Position numbers and translations under genes: made by a program
Shown: piece by piece, positions 1-8,175 of the stretch
How the letters are laid out: each line of letters begins with the position of its first letter
Position numbering within the stretch: position 1 is the stretch's first letter
Origin: CAYPGJ01 sp050174775
GTDB lineage: Bacteria; Planctomycetota; Phycisphaerae; Phycisphaerales; UBA1924
Direction: 5' to 3'
Assembly (NCBI GenBank): GCA_050174775.1
Contig: JBFXJP010000007.1
Coordinates: 62,001-126,000 of the forward strand
DNA: 64,000 bases
The notes under the pieces: model-generated
Told to the model about the DNA's origin: nothing
The model's input: the letters and a program-made list of their open reading frames with translations, nothing else
The model's database searches: none

Positions 1-813
1 GCCGTCGAAGTGGCGCTGGTGGACGAACGCGCCCGCGAGCGCGCCGGGCCCTGCGTTGAGGTACTTGTACGAGCACCACACGGCGAAATCGACGCCCCAG
101 TCATGCAGGCGGAGCGGCACGTTGCCCGCGGCGTGCGCGAGATCGAAGCCCGCGATGCAGCCGGCGCGGTGCGCGGCTCTGGTGATCGCCTCGATGTCGA
201 ACAGCTGCCCCGTGACGTAGTTCACGCCAGAGAGCAGGACGAGGTCGGCGCTGGGCCCCTCGCGCCGGATGAAGTCGATGATGTCCTCGTTGTCGAGCGT
301 GCGCCGCCCGCTCCCTTCGGACGGGACGATGCGCAGGATCGCGTCATCGTCGTAGCCGTGGAAGCGCGCCTGGGACTGCACGGCGTACTCGTCGGACGGG
401 AAGGCGCCGCCCTCGATGATGATGCGGTGGCGGGAGTGGCTCGGCCTGTAGAACGAGGCCATGAGCAGGTGGAGGTTGACGGTGAGGGAGTTCATCATCA
501 CGACCTCGCCGCCCCCGGGCGCCGCGCCCACAAGACGCTCGCCGCTCTCGCGGAAGATCTCGTGGTAGGAGAACCAGGGTCGGCGCGCCTCGAAATGGGC
601 CTCCACGGCCAGGCGCTCCCAGTCCTCGAGCTCCTCGACGACGAGCTCGCGGGCGCGCCTGGGCATGAGCCCGAGCGAGTTGCCCGTGAGGTAGCACAGC
701 TCGCGCCCCTGCTTGTCGCGCGGCACGCAGAAGCGCTCGCGGAAGGCTCGGAGCGGGTCGCGCGCATCGAGCTCGTGCGCGCGGGATTCGTCGAAGGTGG
801 GTCGTGCGGACAT
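1..813 (-). CDS. kynU: Kynureninase, C-terminal part cut by the window edge
   Basis: PLP enzyme that cleaves kynurenine or 3-hydroxykynurenine to (3-hydroxy)anthranilate and alanine in the cytoplasm. The minus-strand frame is open from an ATG at 813 to the window edge and gives 271 residues. Family features are the early YLTGNSLGLMP stretch, FDLAHAAGN, and WCSYKYLNAGPG near residue 250, whose lysine is the expected PLP attachment site. Full-length enzymes have about 400-420 residues, so about 140 C-terminal residues lie outside. It is the last visible gene of a minus-strand cluster, 26 bp after the ACMS decarboxylase, with which it forms consecutive steps of tryptophan breakdown. The long plus-strand frame over the same bases is an antisense shadow. 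Confidence 0.93.
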   Translation of the reverse strand, partial: MSARPTFDESRAHELDARDPLRAFRERFCVPRDKQGRELCYLTGNSLGLMPRRARELVVEELEDWERLAVEAHFEARRPWFSYHEIFRESGERLVGAAPGGGEVVMMNSLTVNLHLLMASFYRPSHSRHRIIIEGGAFPSDEYAVQSQARFHGYDDDAILRIVPSEGSGRRTLDNEDIIDFIRREGPSADLVLLSGVNYVTGQLFDIEAITRAAHRAGCIAGFDLAHAAGNVPLRLHDWGVDFAVWCSYKYLNAGPGALAGAFVHQRHFDG

Positions 814-839
814 CGGGGCGAGATCGTACAGGAGGCGCG

Positions 840-1886
840 CTAGAGGGGCAGGTCGGCCGTGGTCATGCCCAGGAATTCGAGCGCGTTTTCCGCCAGGAGC
901 CTGCGGCGCGTCTGGTCGGAGAGGTCGGGCATGGACCGGATGAGTGTTCCGGGCTCGAGCTCGCCCAGCGGGAAGGGGTAGTCCGAGCCGAGGACGATGC
1001 GCTTGTCGGAGAAGAGACGGATGAGGTTGTGGAGCGCGTGGGGATCGTGGACGAGAGAGTCGACCCAGAAGCGCGCGGGCGTGTCGCCGGTCTCGTCGGC
1101 GAGGAAGGCGCGCGGCGGGGTCTTGGTGCGCGTCTGGCAGAGATCGGGACGGGCGTGGAAGCCGTGCTCGATGCGCCCGATGGTGCCCGGGAAGGAGCCG
1201 CCGCCGTGCGCGAAGGCGAGGCGGAGGCGCGGGAACTCCTCGAGCACGCCGCCCATGAGGACGGAGGTGATGGCCAGGGTGGTCTCGGTGGGCATGGCGA
1301 CGAGCCAGGGCGCCCAGTAGTCGGGCATGCGGTCGCGCGCGAGCATGTCCCAGGGATGCACGAACACGCCCGCGCTGAGCCGCTCGGCCGTCTCGTAGAT
1401 CGGGAAGAGGTCCTTGTGATCGAGGTTCTTGCCGTTGACGTGCGTGCCGATCTGCACGCCGCGCATGCCGAGATCGACGACGCAGCGCTCGAGTTCACGC
1501 GCGGCAAGGTCGGGCGCCTGCATGGGGATCGTGCCGAGCCCGACGAAGCGTCCGGGGTGATCGTGCACGACGCCCGCGATGTGGTCGTTGAGAAGGCGTG
1601 AGAGGTCGTAGGCGTGCTCGGGCTTCGCGTTGTAGGAGAACATGACCGGGACGGTGGAGAGCGCCTGCACGCGCACCTGGTGCTCGTCGCACTCCTGCAT
1701 GCGGCGCACGGGGTCCCAGCAGTTGGACTCGATCTCGCGGAAGAACTTGCCGTCGATGACCATCTTGGCGCGGCACGGGGCGCAGCCCTCGTGGTCGAGG
1801 GAGACCCAGCCCCCGACGCCGAAGCGTTCGCGCAGGTCGGGCCAGCGCTCGGGGAGGATGTGGGTGTGGAGGTCGATGGCGAGCAT
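840..1886 (-). CDS. nbaD: 2-amino-3-carboxymuconate-6-semialdehyde decarboxylase (ACMSD), amidohydrolase family
   Basis: Zinc-dependent decarboxylase that acts on the ring-opened product of 3-hydroxyanthranilate dioxygenase and steers it away from quinolinate/NAD. It has 348 residues, close to the family size. Visible ligands match the bacterial ACMSD pattern: DLHTH gives His7 and His9, VHPWD gives His177, AFAHGGG gives the probable catalytic His227, and LGSDYPFPLG gives Asp302. I chose the ATG at 1886. A GTG at 1904 would give a 4-nt GTGA overlap with the stop of the upstream dioxygenase and six more residues, so translational coupling from that start is a real alternative. The dioxygenase lies directly upstream and kynureninase downstream. 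Confidence 0.93.
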   Translation of the reverse strand: MLAIDLHTHILPERWPDLRERFGVGGWVSLDHEGCAPCRAKMVIDGKFFREIESNCWDPVRRMQECDEHQVRVQALSTVPVMFSYNAKPEHAYDLSRLLNDHIAGVVHDHPGRFVGLGTIPMQAPDLAARELERCVVDLGMRGVQIGTHVNGKNLDHKDLFPIYETAERLSAGVFVHPWDMLARDRMPDYWAPWLVAMPTETTLAITSVLMGGVLEEFPRLRLAFAHGGGSFPGTIGRIEHGFHARPDLCQTRTKTPPRAFLADETGDTPARFWVDSLVHDPHALHNLIRLFSDKRIVLGSDYPFPLGELEPGTLIRSMPDLSDQTRRRLLAENALEFLGMTTADLPL

Positions 1887-1900
1887 GCGTGTCGTGCCGG

Positions 1901-2446
1901 TCACGCCATTGCCGGCAGCTTGGCCTCGCTCGCCTTCTCGAAGACGAACCCGCACTTCTTGCAGGTGCGGAGGGAGACGTCATCGCCCCAGAAGCGCGTC
2001 ATGATCTCCTTGAGGTTGTTGTCGATGTCGGTGAGGGTGAAGGGTGCGTCGTGCACGAGGTGGTTGCACTGGAGGCAGTACCAGCGGAGTGCGTCCTTCT
2101 GGCCCTCCGGGCGGACGTACTCGACGATGAGGCCCAGCGTGCCCTCCGGGCGCTGGGGAGAGTGCGGCACCCACTTGGGGATGAGGAAGACCTCCCCTTC
2201 GCGCACGATGACGTTGCGCGACTTCCCGTCCTCCTGGAGCTTGATGTAGATGTCTCCCTTGAGCTGATAGAAGAACTCCTCGGTGGGGTTGACGTGGTAG
2301 TCGTTGCGCGTGTTGGGGCCCGCGCTCACGAAGACGATGAAGTCCTGGTTCTTCCAGATGGTCTTGTTCGAGACCGGGGGCTTCATCTCGTGGAGATGGT
2401 CCTTGATCCAGCCCATGAGGTTGAGTGCGGCGGCTTCGGCGGGCAT
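1901..2446 (-). CDS. nbaC: 3-hydroxyanthranilate 3,4-dioxygenase
   Basis: Cupin-fold extradiol dioxygenase that opens the ring of 3-hydroxyanthranilate with O2, using non-haem Fe(II). It has 181 residues, the usual bacterial size. Active-site iron ligands are visible as His51 and Glu57 (YHVNPTEEF) and His95 (WVPHSP), with substrate-contacting Arg47 and Arg99 in the expected places. The C-terminal rubredoxin-like second iron site of the bacterial type is intact: Cys124/Cys127 (CLQC) and Cys162/Cys165 (CKKC). The ATG at 2446 is the only sensible start. It lies 14-15 bp upstream of the ACMSD start and 83 bp after the polyferredoxin gene, so the three are likely co-transcribed with kynU. Confidence 0.95.
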   Translation of the reverse strand: MPAEAAALNLMGWIKDHLHEMKPPVSNKTIWKNQDFIVFVSAGPNTRNDYHVNPTEEFFYQLKGDIYIKLQEDGKSRNVIVREGEVFLIPKWVPHSPQRPEGTLGLIVEYVRPEGQKDALRWYCLQCNHLVHDAPFTLTDIDNNLKEIMTRFWGDDVSLRTCKKCGFVFEKASEAKLPAMA

Positions 2447-2529
2447 CGTGGGGCTCCGTTCGAGAGGATGCGGACGTCCGATTAGACCCCGAAGCCGCGT
2501 CGATATCAAGCGCGCGTCGCGCACTCCAT

Positions 2530-4716
2530 TCATCTCGTCGCGGACGGCTCGCCCACGGGTGAGGGGATCGGCGCGTTGGCGCGCCGCGCCATCTCGAGCT
2601 GGAGCTCCTGGGCGCGCTGCGCGTGCTTGATCGCTTCCTCGCGCCGGCCGAGCGCATCCAACAGCTCCGCGAGCTGCAGTTGCACGATCGGGTCGTGCGG
2701 CGCCAGGCGCTCCGCTTCCTCCAGGTGCGGCAACGCCTCGCCCGTCCGCCCGGCAACCACGAGCGTGCCGGCGAGACGCTGACGCGCGGGCACGAACGTC
2801 GGGTCGGCCTGCACCGCATCCTCGAGCGTCGTGATCGCCTCGGGCACTCTCCCCCCCACCGCGCGGATCGCGGCGAGCGTGATCAACGCGCGCGGCTCCT
2901 TCGGGTGCTTCTCGAGATACGCCTTGAACATCGCCTCGGCCTCGGGGAGACGACCCGCGTTCACCATGCGCGCGGCAAGGTCGTCGCGCACTGTGTGGAA
3001 GTGTGGGTGCTCGTCCAGGACCTCGCGCGCGAACGCGTTCGCGTCCTCGATGCGGCCCTGGAGCAGGATGATCTGCACGAGCTGGGCCGCGAGATTTTCC
3101 TTGGCCTCCCCGCGCGCCAGCACACGGCGGAGCGCCCGCTCGGCCTTGGCGTACTCCCCCACCACGCTGTGCAGCCACGCCAGGCGCACATCCACGCGCG
3201 GGGTCGAGAGCAGCGCGCCGCCGCCGTCGGAGATCGGGACGAGCGCGGAGTAGATGTCGATCGCTTTCCGTGCGGCCTCCAACTGCTCGGGCGGCACGGG
3301 GGGACGCTGGGGCGTGAACACCTGGGCGGACGGCACACGCACCTGATCGTCCAGCTTGCCCGCGCGTCGCTCCGCGGCATGGACATACCCAGAGTGCAGC
3401 GTGAGCGCCACGACGGCGAGCGCGAACGCGCCGAACGCGAGCCCCGCGGGGCGCACGCGACCCTTGAGGCGCAGCTGGAAGTTGTGCAATCGGAGGTTGC
3501 GATCGAGCGGCAGGCGCCAGAGCTTCCACACGATGAACGTCACGCAGCCCGCAACGCCGATGGCCATGAGCAGAGGCACGGCGCCGTAGAGCCCGCGGTA
3601 CACAACGAACGACGCTGCAAACACCAGCGCCACCGCGATCTCTTCGGGCCAGGAGAGATCGAAGGTGCGCTTGACCGGCTTGGCATTCGCGCGGCCCCGT
3701 TTGGCTGACTTGAGGATCGGAGGCGCCGCGAACTTGAAGGCGAGCGCGTCGTTCGGGCACACGCTCACGCAATCGAGGCACTTCATGCAGCCGGGGTCGA
3801 CGACCATGCCGAAACGCGCGATCTCTTCGTGGACGCGGACGTTCGAGGTGCACGCGGCGGTGCAGTGCCCGCACGAGTGGCACTTGTCGTGATCGACCAC
3901 GATGCGTCCGGGAGAGATCTGATCGGCCGGCGCAAAGAAGCCCCCGTACGGACACCCGTACGTGCAGAAGCCCTTGGCGCCGAGGAAGTACACGACCGCG
4001 AAGCCGCAGATGAACAGGAACGGCACGGCCACGGCAGGCCCCGCGAACGTCTCCCAGAAGTCCGGCGTCATCAGTTCCACCGAGAAGCCGGGGAACGGGC
4101 GCACGGGGCCGAGCCATGCGAGGTGGTCGGGCCAGGCGCGGTAGGTCATGGTCGCGCCGGGCGAGCCCACGGCGCCGGGGATGACGCGCTGCTCCGAGAG
4201 CGTGGGCCACAGAACCTCGCGCCGGAACGTCGGCCACACGAACATGTACAGCGCGAAGAAGAGCGGCACGAAGACGAGCAGCCGAGAACGGAACGGCTTG
4301 GGCCTGATCTTGACGCGGCGCAGCATCCACGAGCACACGTCCTGCAGCGCGATGACGTGGCACGCCCACCCGCAGAAAAATCGCCCGAAGAGGATCGTCG
4401 AGAGGATCGCGATGCCGAACAGGATGAAGCCCGCGTTGATGGCGCCCGTCTCGAGCGTGTACATGGACTCGGAGGGCTCGACAGGAGAGAGCGTGCTCCC
4501 GCCGCGATAGAGCCAGAGCCCCACATGCACCGCGATGGCGACGTGCACCAATCCGAGGACTAGTGCGCGTCGAGGACCGTTGCGGGACCGTCGCGCTCGG
4601 CTCGTCCCCGAGCCGTGGTCCGCAGGGAGCACGTTCAGACGAACATCACCCCCGGTCCGACCGGCACGGACGCCCGGCGTGCACGCTTTGGAAGTCGGGT
4701 TGTTCGGTCGGTTCAT
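2530..4716 (-). CDS. Membrane polyferredoxin (NapH/CcoG-like) fused to C-terminal TPR repeats
   Basis: Predicted membrane electron-transfer protein of 728 residues. A first membrane segment is at about 50-70, followed by the Fer4_5-type motifs FCGWAC (114-119) and FCTYGCP (250-256) at the ends of membrane helices, then two clustered-cysteine 4Fe-4S sites, CHSCGHC..C (279-289) and CMKCLDC..C (310-320). More membrane segments follow at about 360-450. From about 505 to 705 the sequence becomes soluble and repetitive, with TPR-like A/L/G/Y spacing. NapH, NosR and CcoG relatives end after the Fe-S part, so the TPR half is an addition. The ATG at 4716 is the best start, but the first 45 residues look poorly conserved and a later start is possible. 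The partner redox enzyme is unknown. Its position upstream of the kynurenine genes may be only operon co-occupancy. Confidence 0.78.
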   Translation of the reverse strand: MNRPNNPTSKACTPGVRAGRTGGDVRLNVLPADHGSGTSRARRSRNGPRRALVLGLVHVAIAVHVGLWLYRGGSTLSPVEPSESMYTLETGAINAGFILFGIAILSTILFGRFFCGWACHVIALQDVCSWMLRRVKIRPKPFRSRLLVFVPLFFALYMFVWPTFRREVLWPTLSEQRVIPGAVGSPGATMTYRAWPDHLAWLGPVRPFPGFSVELMTPDFWETFAGPAVAVPFLFICGFAVVYFLGAKGFCTYGCPYGGFFAPADQISPGRIVVDHDKCHSCGHCTAACTSNVRVHEEIARFGMVVDPGCMKCLDCVSVCPNDALAFKFAAPPILKSAKRGRANAKPVKRTFDLSWPEEIAVALVFAASFVVYRGLYGAVPLLMAIGVAGCVTFIVWKLWRLPLDRNLRLHNFQLRLKGRVRPAGLAFGAFALAVVALTLHSGYVHAAERRAGKLDDQVRVPSAQVFTPQRPPVPPEQLEAARKAIDIYSALVPISDGGGALLSTPRVDVRLAWLHSVVGEYAKAERALRRVLARGEAKENLAAQLVQIILLQGRIEDANAFAREVLDEHPHFHTVRDDLAARMVNAGRLPEAEAMFKAYLEKHPKEPRALITLAAIRAVGGRVPEAITTLEDAVQADPTFVPARQRLAGTLVVAGRTGEALPHLEEAERLAPHDPIVQLQLAELLDALGRREEAIKHAQRAQELQLEMARRANAPIPSPVGEPSATR

Positions 4717-5017
4717 GTGTGGGTGGGGGTATACCCGCAGATGCGGGGGGAGGGTCGAGGCCAGCGCCGTCAACGAGCAGCGCCCCTCGCCCAGAGCGCA
4801 CGAAGGTCGATTATTGGTCGGCGCGCAGCCCTGATCGATCGGAGAATCGGCGGTTTGGTGTTGTCCCGAACCTGTACCGGGCTTAGTTTTGGGCGTCAGG
4901 CTCGCCGGGCGTACGGTCAGTGCGTGCTCCCGGAGCGCGGACCCCCGGCGGGCCTGCGGTGTTCGTGTGATTGCAGACCGCCCGCCCGGCTGGCGCGGGT
5001 GTGGAGGAGACAGACAG
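4717..5017. other. Divergent intergenic region, 301 bp
   Basis: Separates the minus-strand polyferredoxin/kynurenine cluster from the plus-strand propeller genes. No convincing coding frame was found. There is an AT-richer patch at about 4806-4865 and a weak promoter-like pair (TTGTCC at 4861, TAGTTT at 4884) facing right. No clear operator or riboswitch was found. Strand composition changes here, from a G-rich plus strand on the left to a C-rich one on the right. Confidence 0.5.
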
Positions 5018-6463
5018 ATGCGAAACTCGCTGATCGCGGCGTGCGGCCTTGGACTCTTGGCCTGCTGCGCCGTCGCCCGCCCACTCGGAACCCTCAGCGC
5101 TACCGCCGCGACCGCCCCCGGCTCGGTGAACAGCTCTGTTGCGATGGTCCCCGACCCCCGCAACAACGACGTGTTCTACGTCGTCCAGCAGACCGGCCTG
5201 ATCCGCGCCGTGAACGTGACCACGGGCGCAGTGCTCGGAGATTTCGGCAACTTCAGCGGGATGATCTCCACGGGCAGCGAGCGCGGCCTTCTCGGCCTCG
5301 CCTTCGACCCCGATTTCGCCAACAACAACCGCTGCTGGGTCAACTTCACCAGCAACGGCGTCGCCCCCCCGAATCCCCCGGGCGCGTCCACGCCTCCCTT
5401 CGGCGCCACCGTCATCGCCCGCTTCAACGTCAACGTCCCCTCCAACCCCGCCGACCCCCTCACCGCGAACATGGGCTCGCGCTTCGACATGTCCTTCGGC
5501 GCCGACCTCGGGCAGACCACCACGCGATGGATCGTCCAGGACTTCTCCAATCACAACGGCGGCACCATCAACTTCGGCCCCGACAACATGCTCTACATCG
5601 GCATGGGTGACGGCGGCTCCGGCGGCGATCCCAACAACCGCGCACAGACCGCCAGCGCACAACTCGGCAAGATGCTCCGCATCGACGTCCGCGTCCCTGA
5701 CGCCGACGTCGAGGGCTACGACATCCCCGCCGACAACCCCTTCCTCCCGGCCGCGAACCCGCCCATCGCCGGCGCACGCCCGCAGATCTGGGCCTTCGGC
5801 GTCCGCAACCCTTGGAAGCACTCCTTCGACAACGTCGGCGCGGGCGCGACCGGCGACTACATGATCGCCGACGTCGGCCAGAACGCCGTCGAGGAGATCA
5901 ACCGCCAGGCCGCCGGCGCAGGCGGGAACAACTGGGGCTGGCGCTGGTGGGAAGGCAACAGCTCCTTCAATCAGTCGCTGCCCATCGCGTACAACTCCAC
6001 CGACCCCAACAGCCCCTACCGCGTCCTCTTCCCCATCCACACCTACAGCCACTCGTTCGGCGTCTCCATCACCGGCGGCTTCGTCTACCGCGGCGTGCGT
6101 ATGTGCTCCTTCAAGGGCCGCTACTTCTACGCCGACTACGGCTCCGGACGCGTCTGGTCCGTCAAGCTCGACGGCACCAACAACATCGAGCACTCCAACG
6201 AGCTCTTCGGCGCCACGCGCTACCTCATCTCCTCCTTCGGGCGCGGCAACGACGGCGAGCTCTACATCCTCCGCTACCACAGCACCTCGGGCCAGATCTT
6301 CCGCATCACCAGCAACGACGTCCCCCTCCTGGGCGATATCAACGGCGACATGATGGTCAACTTCGCCGATCTCAACTTCGTCCTCTCCGCCTTCGGCACG
6401 ACCTACACCTTCGCCGACCTCAACAACGTCCTCTCCGAGTTCGGCCAGTCCTGCGGCGACTGA
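5018..6463 (+). CDS. Secreted PQQ-type sugar dehydrogenase beta-propeller with dockerin-like tail (copy 1)
   Basis: Exported six-bladed propeller of the glucose/sorbosone dehydrogenase (GSDH) family, 481 residues. The ATG at 5018 follows a GGAGGA Shine-Dalgarno at 5003. A signal peptide (MRNSLIAACGLGLLACCAVA) is followed by typical GSDH stretches: ERGLLGLAFDPDF, NHNGGTINFGPD, YIGMGDGG, WAFGVRNPWK and DVGQNAVEEIN. The last about 55 residues are two dockerin/EF-hand-like segments (GDINGDMMVNFADLN and FADLNNVLSEFG) ending in SCGD. This is the most divergent of four tandem copies. PQQ binding and the substrate cannot be confirmed by eye. A strong terminator follows, so copy 1 may be transcribed separately from copies 2-4. 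Confidence 0.88.
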   Translation: MRNSLIAACGLGLLACCAVARPLGTLSATAATAPGSVNSSVAMVPDPRNNDVFYVVQQTGLIRAVNVTTGAVLGDFGNFSGMISTGSERGLLGLAFDPDFANNNRCWVNFTSNGVAPPNPPGASTPPFGATVIARFNVNVPSNPADPLTANMGSRFDMSFGADLGQTTTRWIVQDFSNHNGGTINFGPDNMLYIGMGDGGSGGDPNNRAQTASAQLGKMLRIDVRVPDADVEGYDIPADNPFLPAANPPIAGARPQIWAFGVRNPWKHSFDNVGAGATGDYMIADVGQNAVEEINRQAAGAGGNNWGWRWWEGNSSFNQSLPIAYNSTDPNSPYRVLFPIHTYSHSFGVSITGGFVYRGVRMCSFKGRYFYADYGSGRVWSVKLDGTNNIEHSNELFGATRYLISSFGRGNDGELYILRYHSTSGQIFRITSNDVPLLGDINGDMMVNFADLNFVLSAFGTTYTFADLNNVLSEFGQSCGD

Positions 6464-6497
6464 TTCACCCCGTTCGCTCTTCGTTCGTTCGACACCG

Positions 6498-6530
6498 CCC
6501 CGCCGGCCTCCCGGCGGGGTTTTCTTTTTT
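6498..6530 (+). terminator. Intrinsic terminator after propeller copy 1
   Basis: Perfect 9-bp stem CCCCGCCGG / CCGGCGGGG with loop CCTC, followed by TTTTCTTTTTT. It lies 34 bp after the stop codon. Confidence 0.9.
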
Positions 6531-6706
6531 CACACCCCTGCAATACACAAGGGTGGAAAAAAGTCTTTCTTCAAGGGTTGATCCCCGCGCCTCTCGACCT
6601 ACGTTATCCGACACGGAGGAAAGGCTTGCCGGGCGTCTCGCTCGGCACGGAGAGAGCCGCGCACCGTCCACGACCGACCACCGCGCCGGGGAGAGCGAGA
6701 CCCAAC

Positions 6707-8053
6707 ATGCGAAGAGCCTTGCAACGCATCGCCATCATCGCCGCAGCACTGTTCGCCGCCGTTCCCACGGCCACCGCCCGCGATCTCGCCCCCATCCGCG
6801 CGGAGGTCTTCGCGCAGAACCTCTGGATCCCCATCGCGATGATCCAGGACCCCGCGCAGGCCAACGTCCAGTATGTCCTCCTTCAGGGAGGCATCATCCG
6901 GGTGATCCGCAACGGCTCCCTCCTCCAGCAGGAGTTTCTCAACATCCGCCCGCAGGTCACTTTCTTCGGTGAGATGGGCTGTCTCGGCCTCGCCTTCGCC
7001 CCGGACTACGCCACCTCCGGACGCTTCTACGTCCTCTTCAACTCCTCCGACCCCGAGGGCGCCCTCATCATCGCCCGCTTCAAACGCTCCGCCACGAACC
7101 CCTGGGTCGCCGACCCCTCCTCACAGTTCAACCTCATGTTCGACGGCAACCCCTACATCCAGCGCCCCCCGGGCATCCACAACGGCGGCACCATGATCTT
7201 CGGCCCCGACGGCTACCTCTACTTCGGCATCGGTGAGACCGGCCTCGAAGAGCTCTCCCAGGACCCCACCTCACTCCACGGCAAGATCCACCGCATCGAC
7301 GTCAACGTCCCCGACGAAGACCCCATCGGCTACCGCATCCCGCTCACCAACCCATTCCTCCCCGAGAACAACCCGCCTGTCGCCAACGCGCGACCGGAGT
7401 TCTGGCACGTCGGACTGCGCAACCCATGGAAGTGGTGCTTCGACGACCGAGGCCGCGGACACACCAACGCCATGATCATCGGCGACGTCGGCGGTGCGCA
7501 CTACGAAGAGATCGACATCGCCCCCGCCGGCGTCGGCGGACTCAACTACGGCTGGCCCATCTACGAGGCCTTCCAGAAGCTCTCCAACCTCCCCCCGATG
7601 TTCCTCCCGCTCAGCGAGCCCGTCTACGCGTACCCCCACTTCGGCTTCAACTCCATCACCGGCGGGTACGTCCTCCGCAACGGCAGGCAGTGCTCCTACT
7701 TCGGCCGCTACTTCTTCGCTGACTTCGGCGTGGGCCAGGTCTACTCCGGCCGCTTCACCGGCGACGCCATCGGCGACATCGTCGATCACACCAACGACCT
7801 CTTCGGCTCCGAGCGATTCTTCATTCCGTCCTTCGGACGCGACGCCGAGGGCAACCTCTACGTCCTCCGCTACGACCCCGGCACGATCTACAAGATCGTC
7901 ACCGACGAGCTCCCGTTCCTCGGCGACATCAACAGCGACGGCGGCGTCGATTCCGCCGACCTCTTTCAGATCCTCTCCTACTTCGGCTCGCTCTACAACA
8001 CGACCGACCTCATCCACGTTCTCGGCAACTTCGGCGTCGACTGCGGCGAATAA
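6707..8053 (+). CDS. Secreted PQQ-type sugar dehydrogenase beta-propeller with dockerin-like tail (copy 2)
   Basis: 448-residue exported GSDH-family propeller. I took the ATG at 6707 because it opens a clean signal peptide ending ATA/ATAR; upstream in-frame codons give no signal sequence. Propeller landmarks are MGCLGLAFAPDY, HNGGTMIFGPDGY, YFGIGETG, WHVGLRNPWKW and GDVGGAHYEEID. The tail has GDINSDGGVDSADLF and TTDLIHVLGNFGVDCGE; the first loop is degenerate compared with copies 3 and 4. It is very similar to copy 3 over long stretches, which indicates recent tandem duplication. The intergenic distances to copies 3 and 4 (122 and 52 bp) contain no T-tract terminator, so the three may be co-expressed. 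Substrate unknown. Confidence 0.88.
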   Translation: MRRALQRIAIIAAALFAAVPTATARDLAPIRAEVFAQNLWIPIAMIQDPAQANVQYVLLQGGIIRVIRNGSLLQQEFLNIRPQVTFFGEMGCLGLAFAPDYATSGRFYVLFNSSDPEGALIIARFKRSATNPWVADPSSQFNLMFDGNPYIQRPPGIHNGGTMIFGPDGYLYFGIGETGLEELSQDPTSLHGKIHRIDVNVPDEDPIGYRIPLTNPFLPENNPPVANARPEFWHVGLRNPWKWCFDDRGRGHTNAMIIGDVGGAHYEEIDIAPAGVGGLNYGWPIYEAFQKLSNLPPMFLPLSEPVYAYPHFGFNSITGGYVLRNGRQCSYFGRYFFADFGVGQVYSGRFTGDAIGDIVDHTNDLFGSERFFIPSFGRDAEGNLYVLRYDPGTIYKIVTDELPFLGDINSDGGVDSADLFQILSYFGSLYNTTDLIHVLGNFGVDCGE

Positions 8054-8175
8054 CTCGCGCTCGCATCCCGACGTATCGCTGCAGTACACAACCCGGGCGC
8101 GACCGCCCGGATGACACCACGCGCCTCATCGCCACCGCCCGAGGCACACACGCGCCAGAGGCCAGGACGCCACGA

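Noticed and set aside
4883..6280. Long minus-strand open frame antisense to propeller copy 1, and similar ones over the other copies
   Set aside because: Composition and content are those of a shadow frame (Val/Gly/Asp/Glu repeats complementary to the real codons). The plus strand has signal peptide, domains and ribosome-binding site.
8093..8110. Terminator between propeller copies 2 and 3
   Set aside because: There is a 7-bp hairpin (CCGGGCG / CGCCCGG) but no T-tract follows. It may be a chance GC-rich stem.
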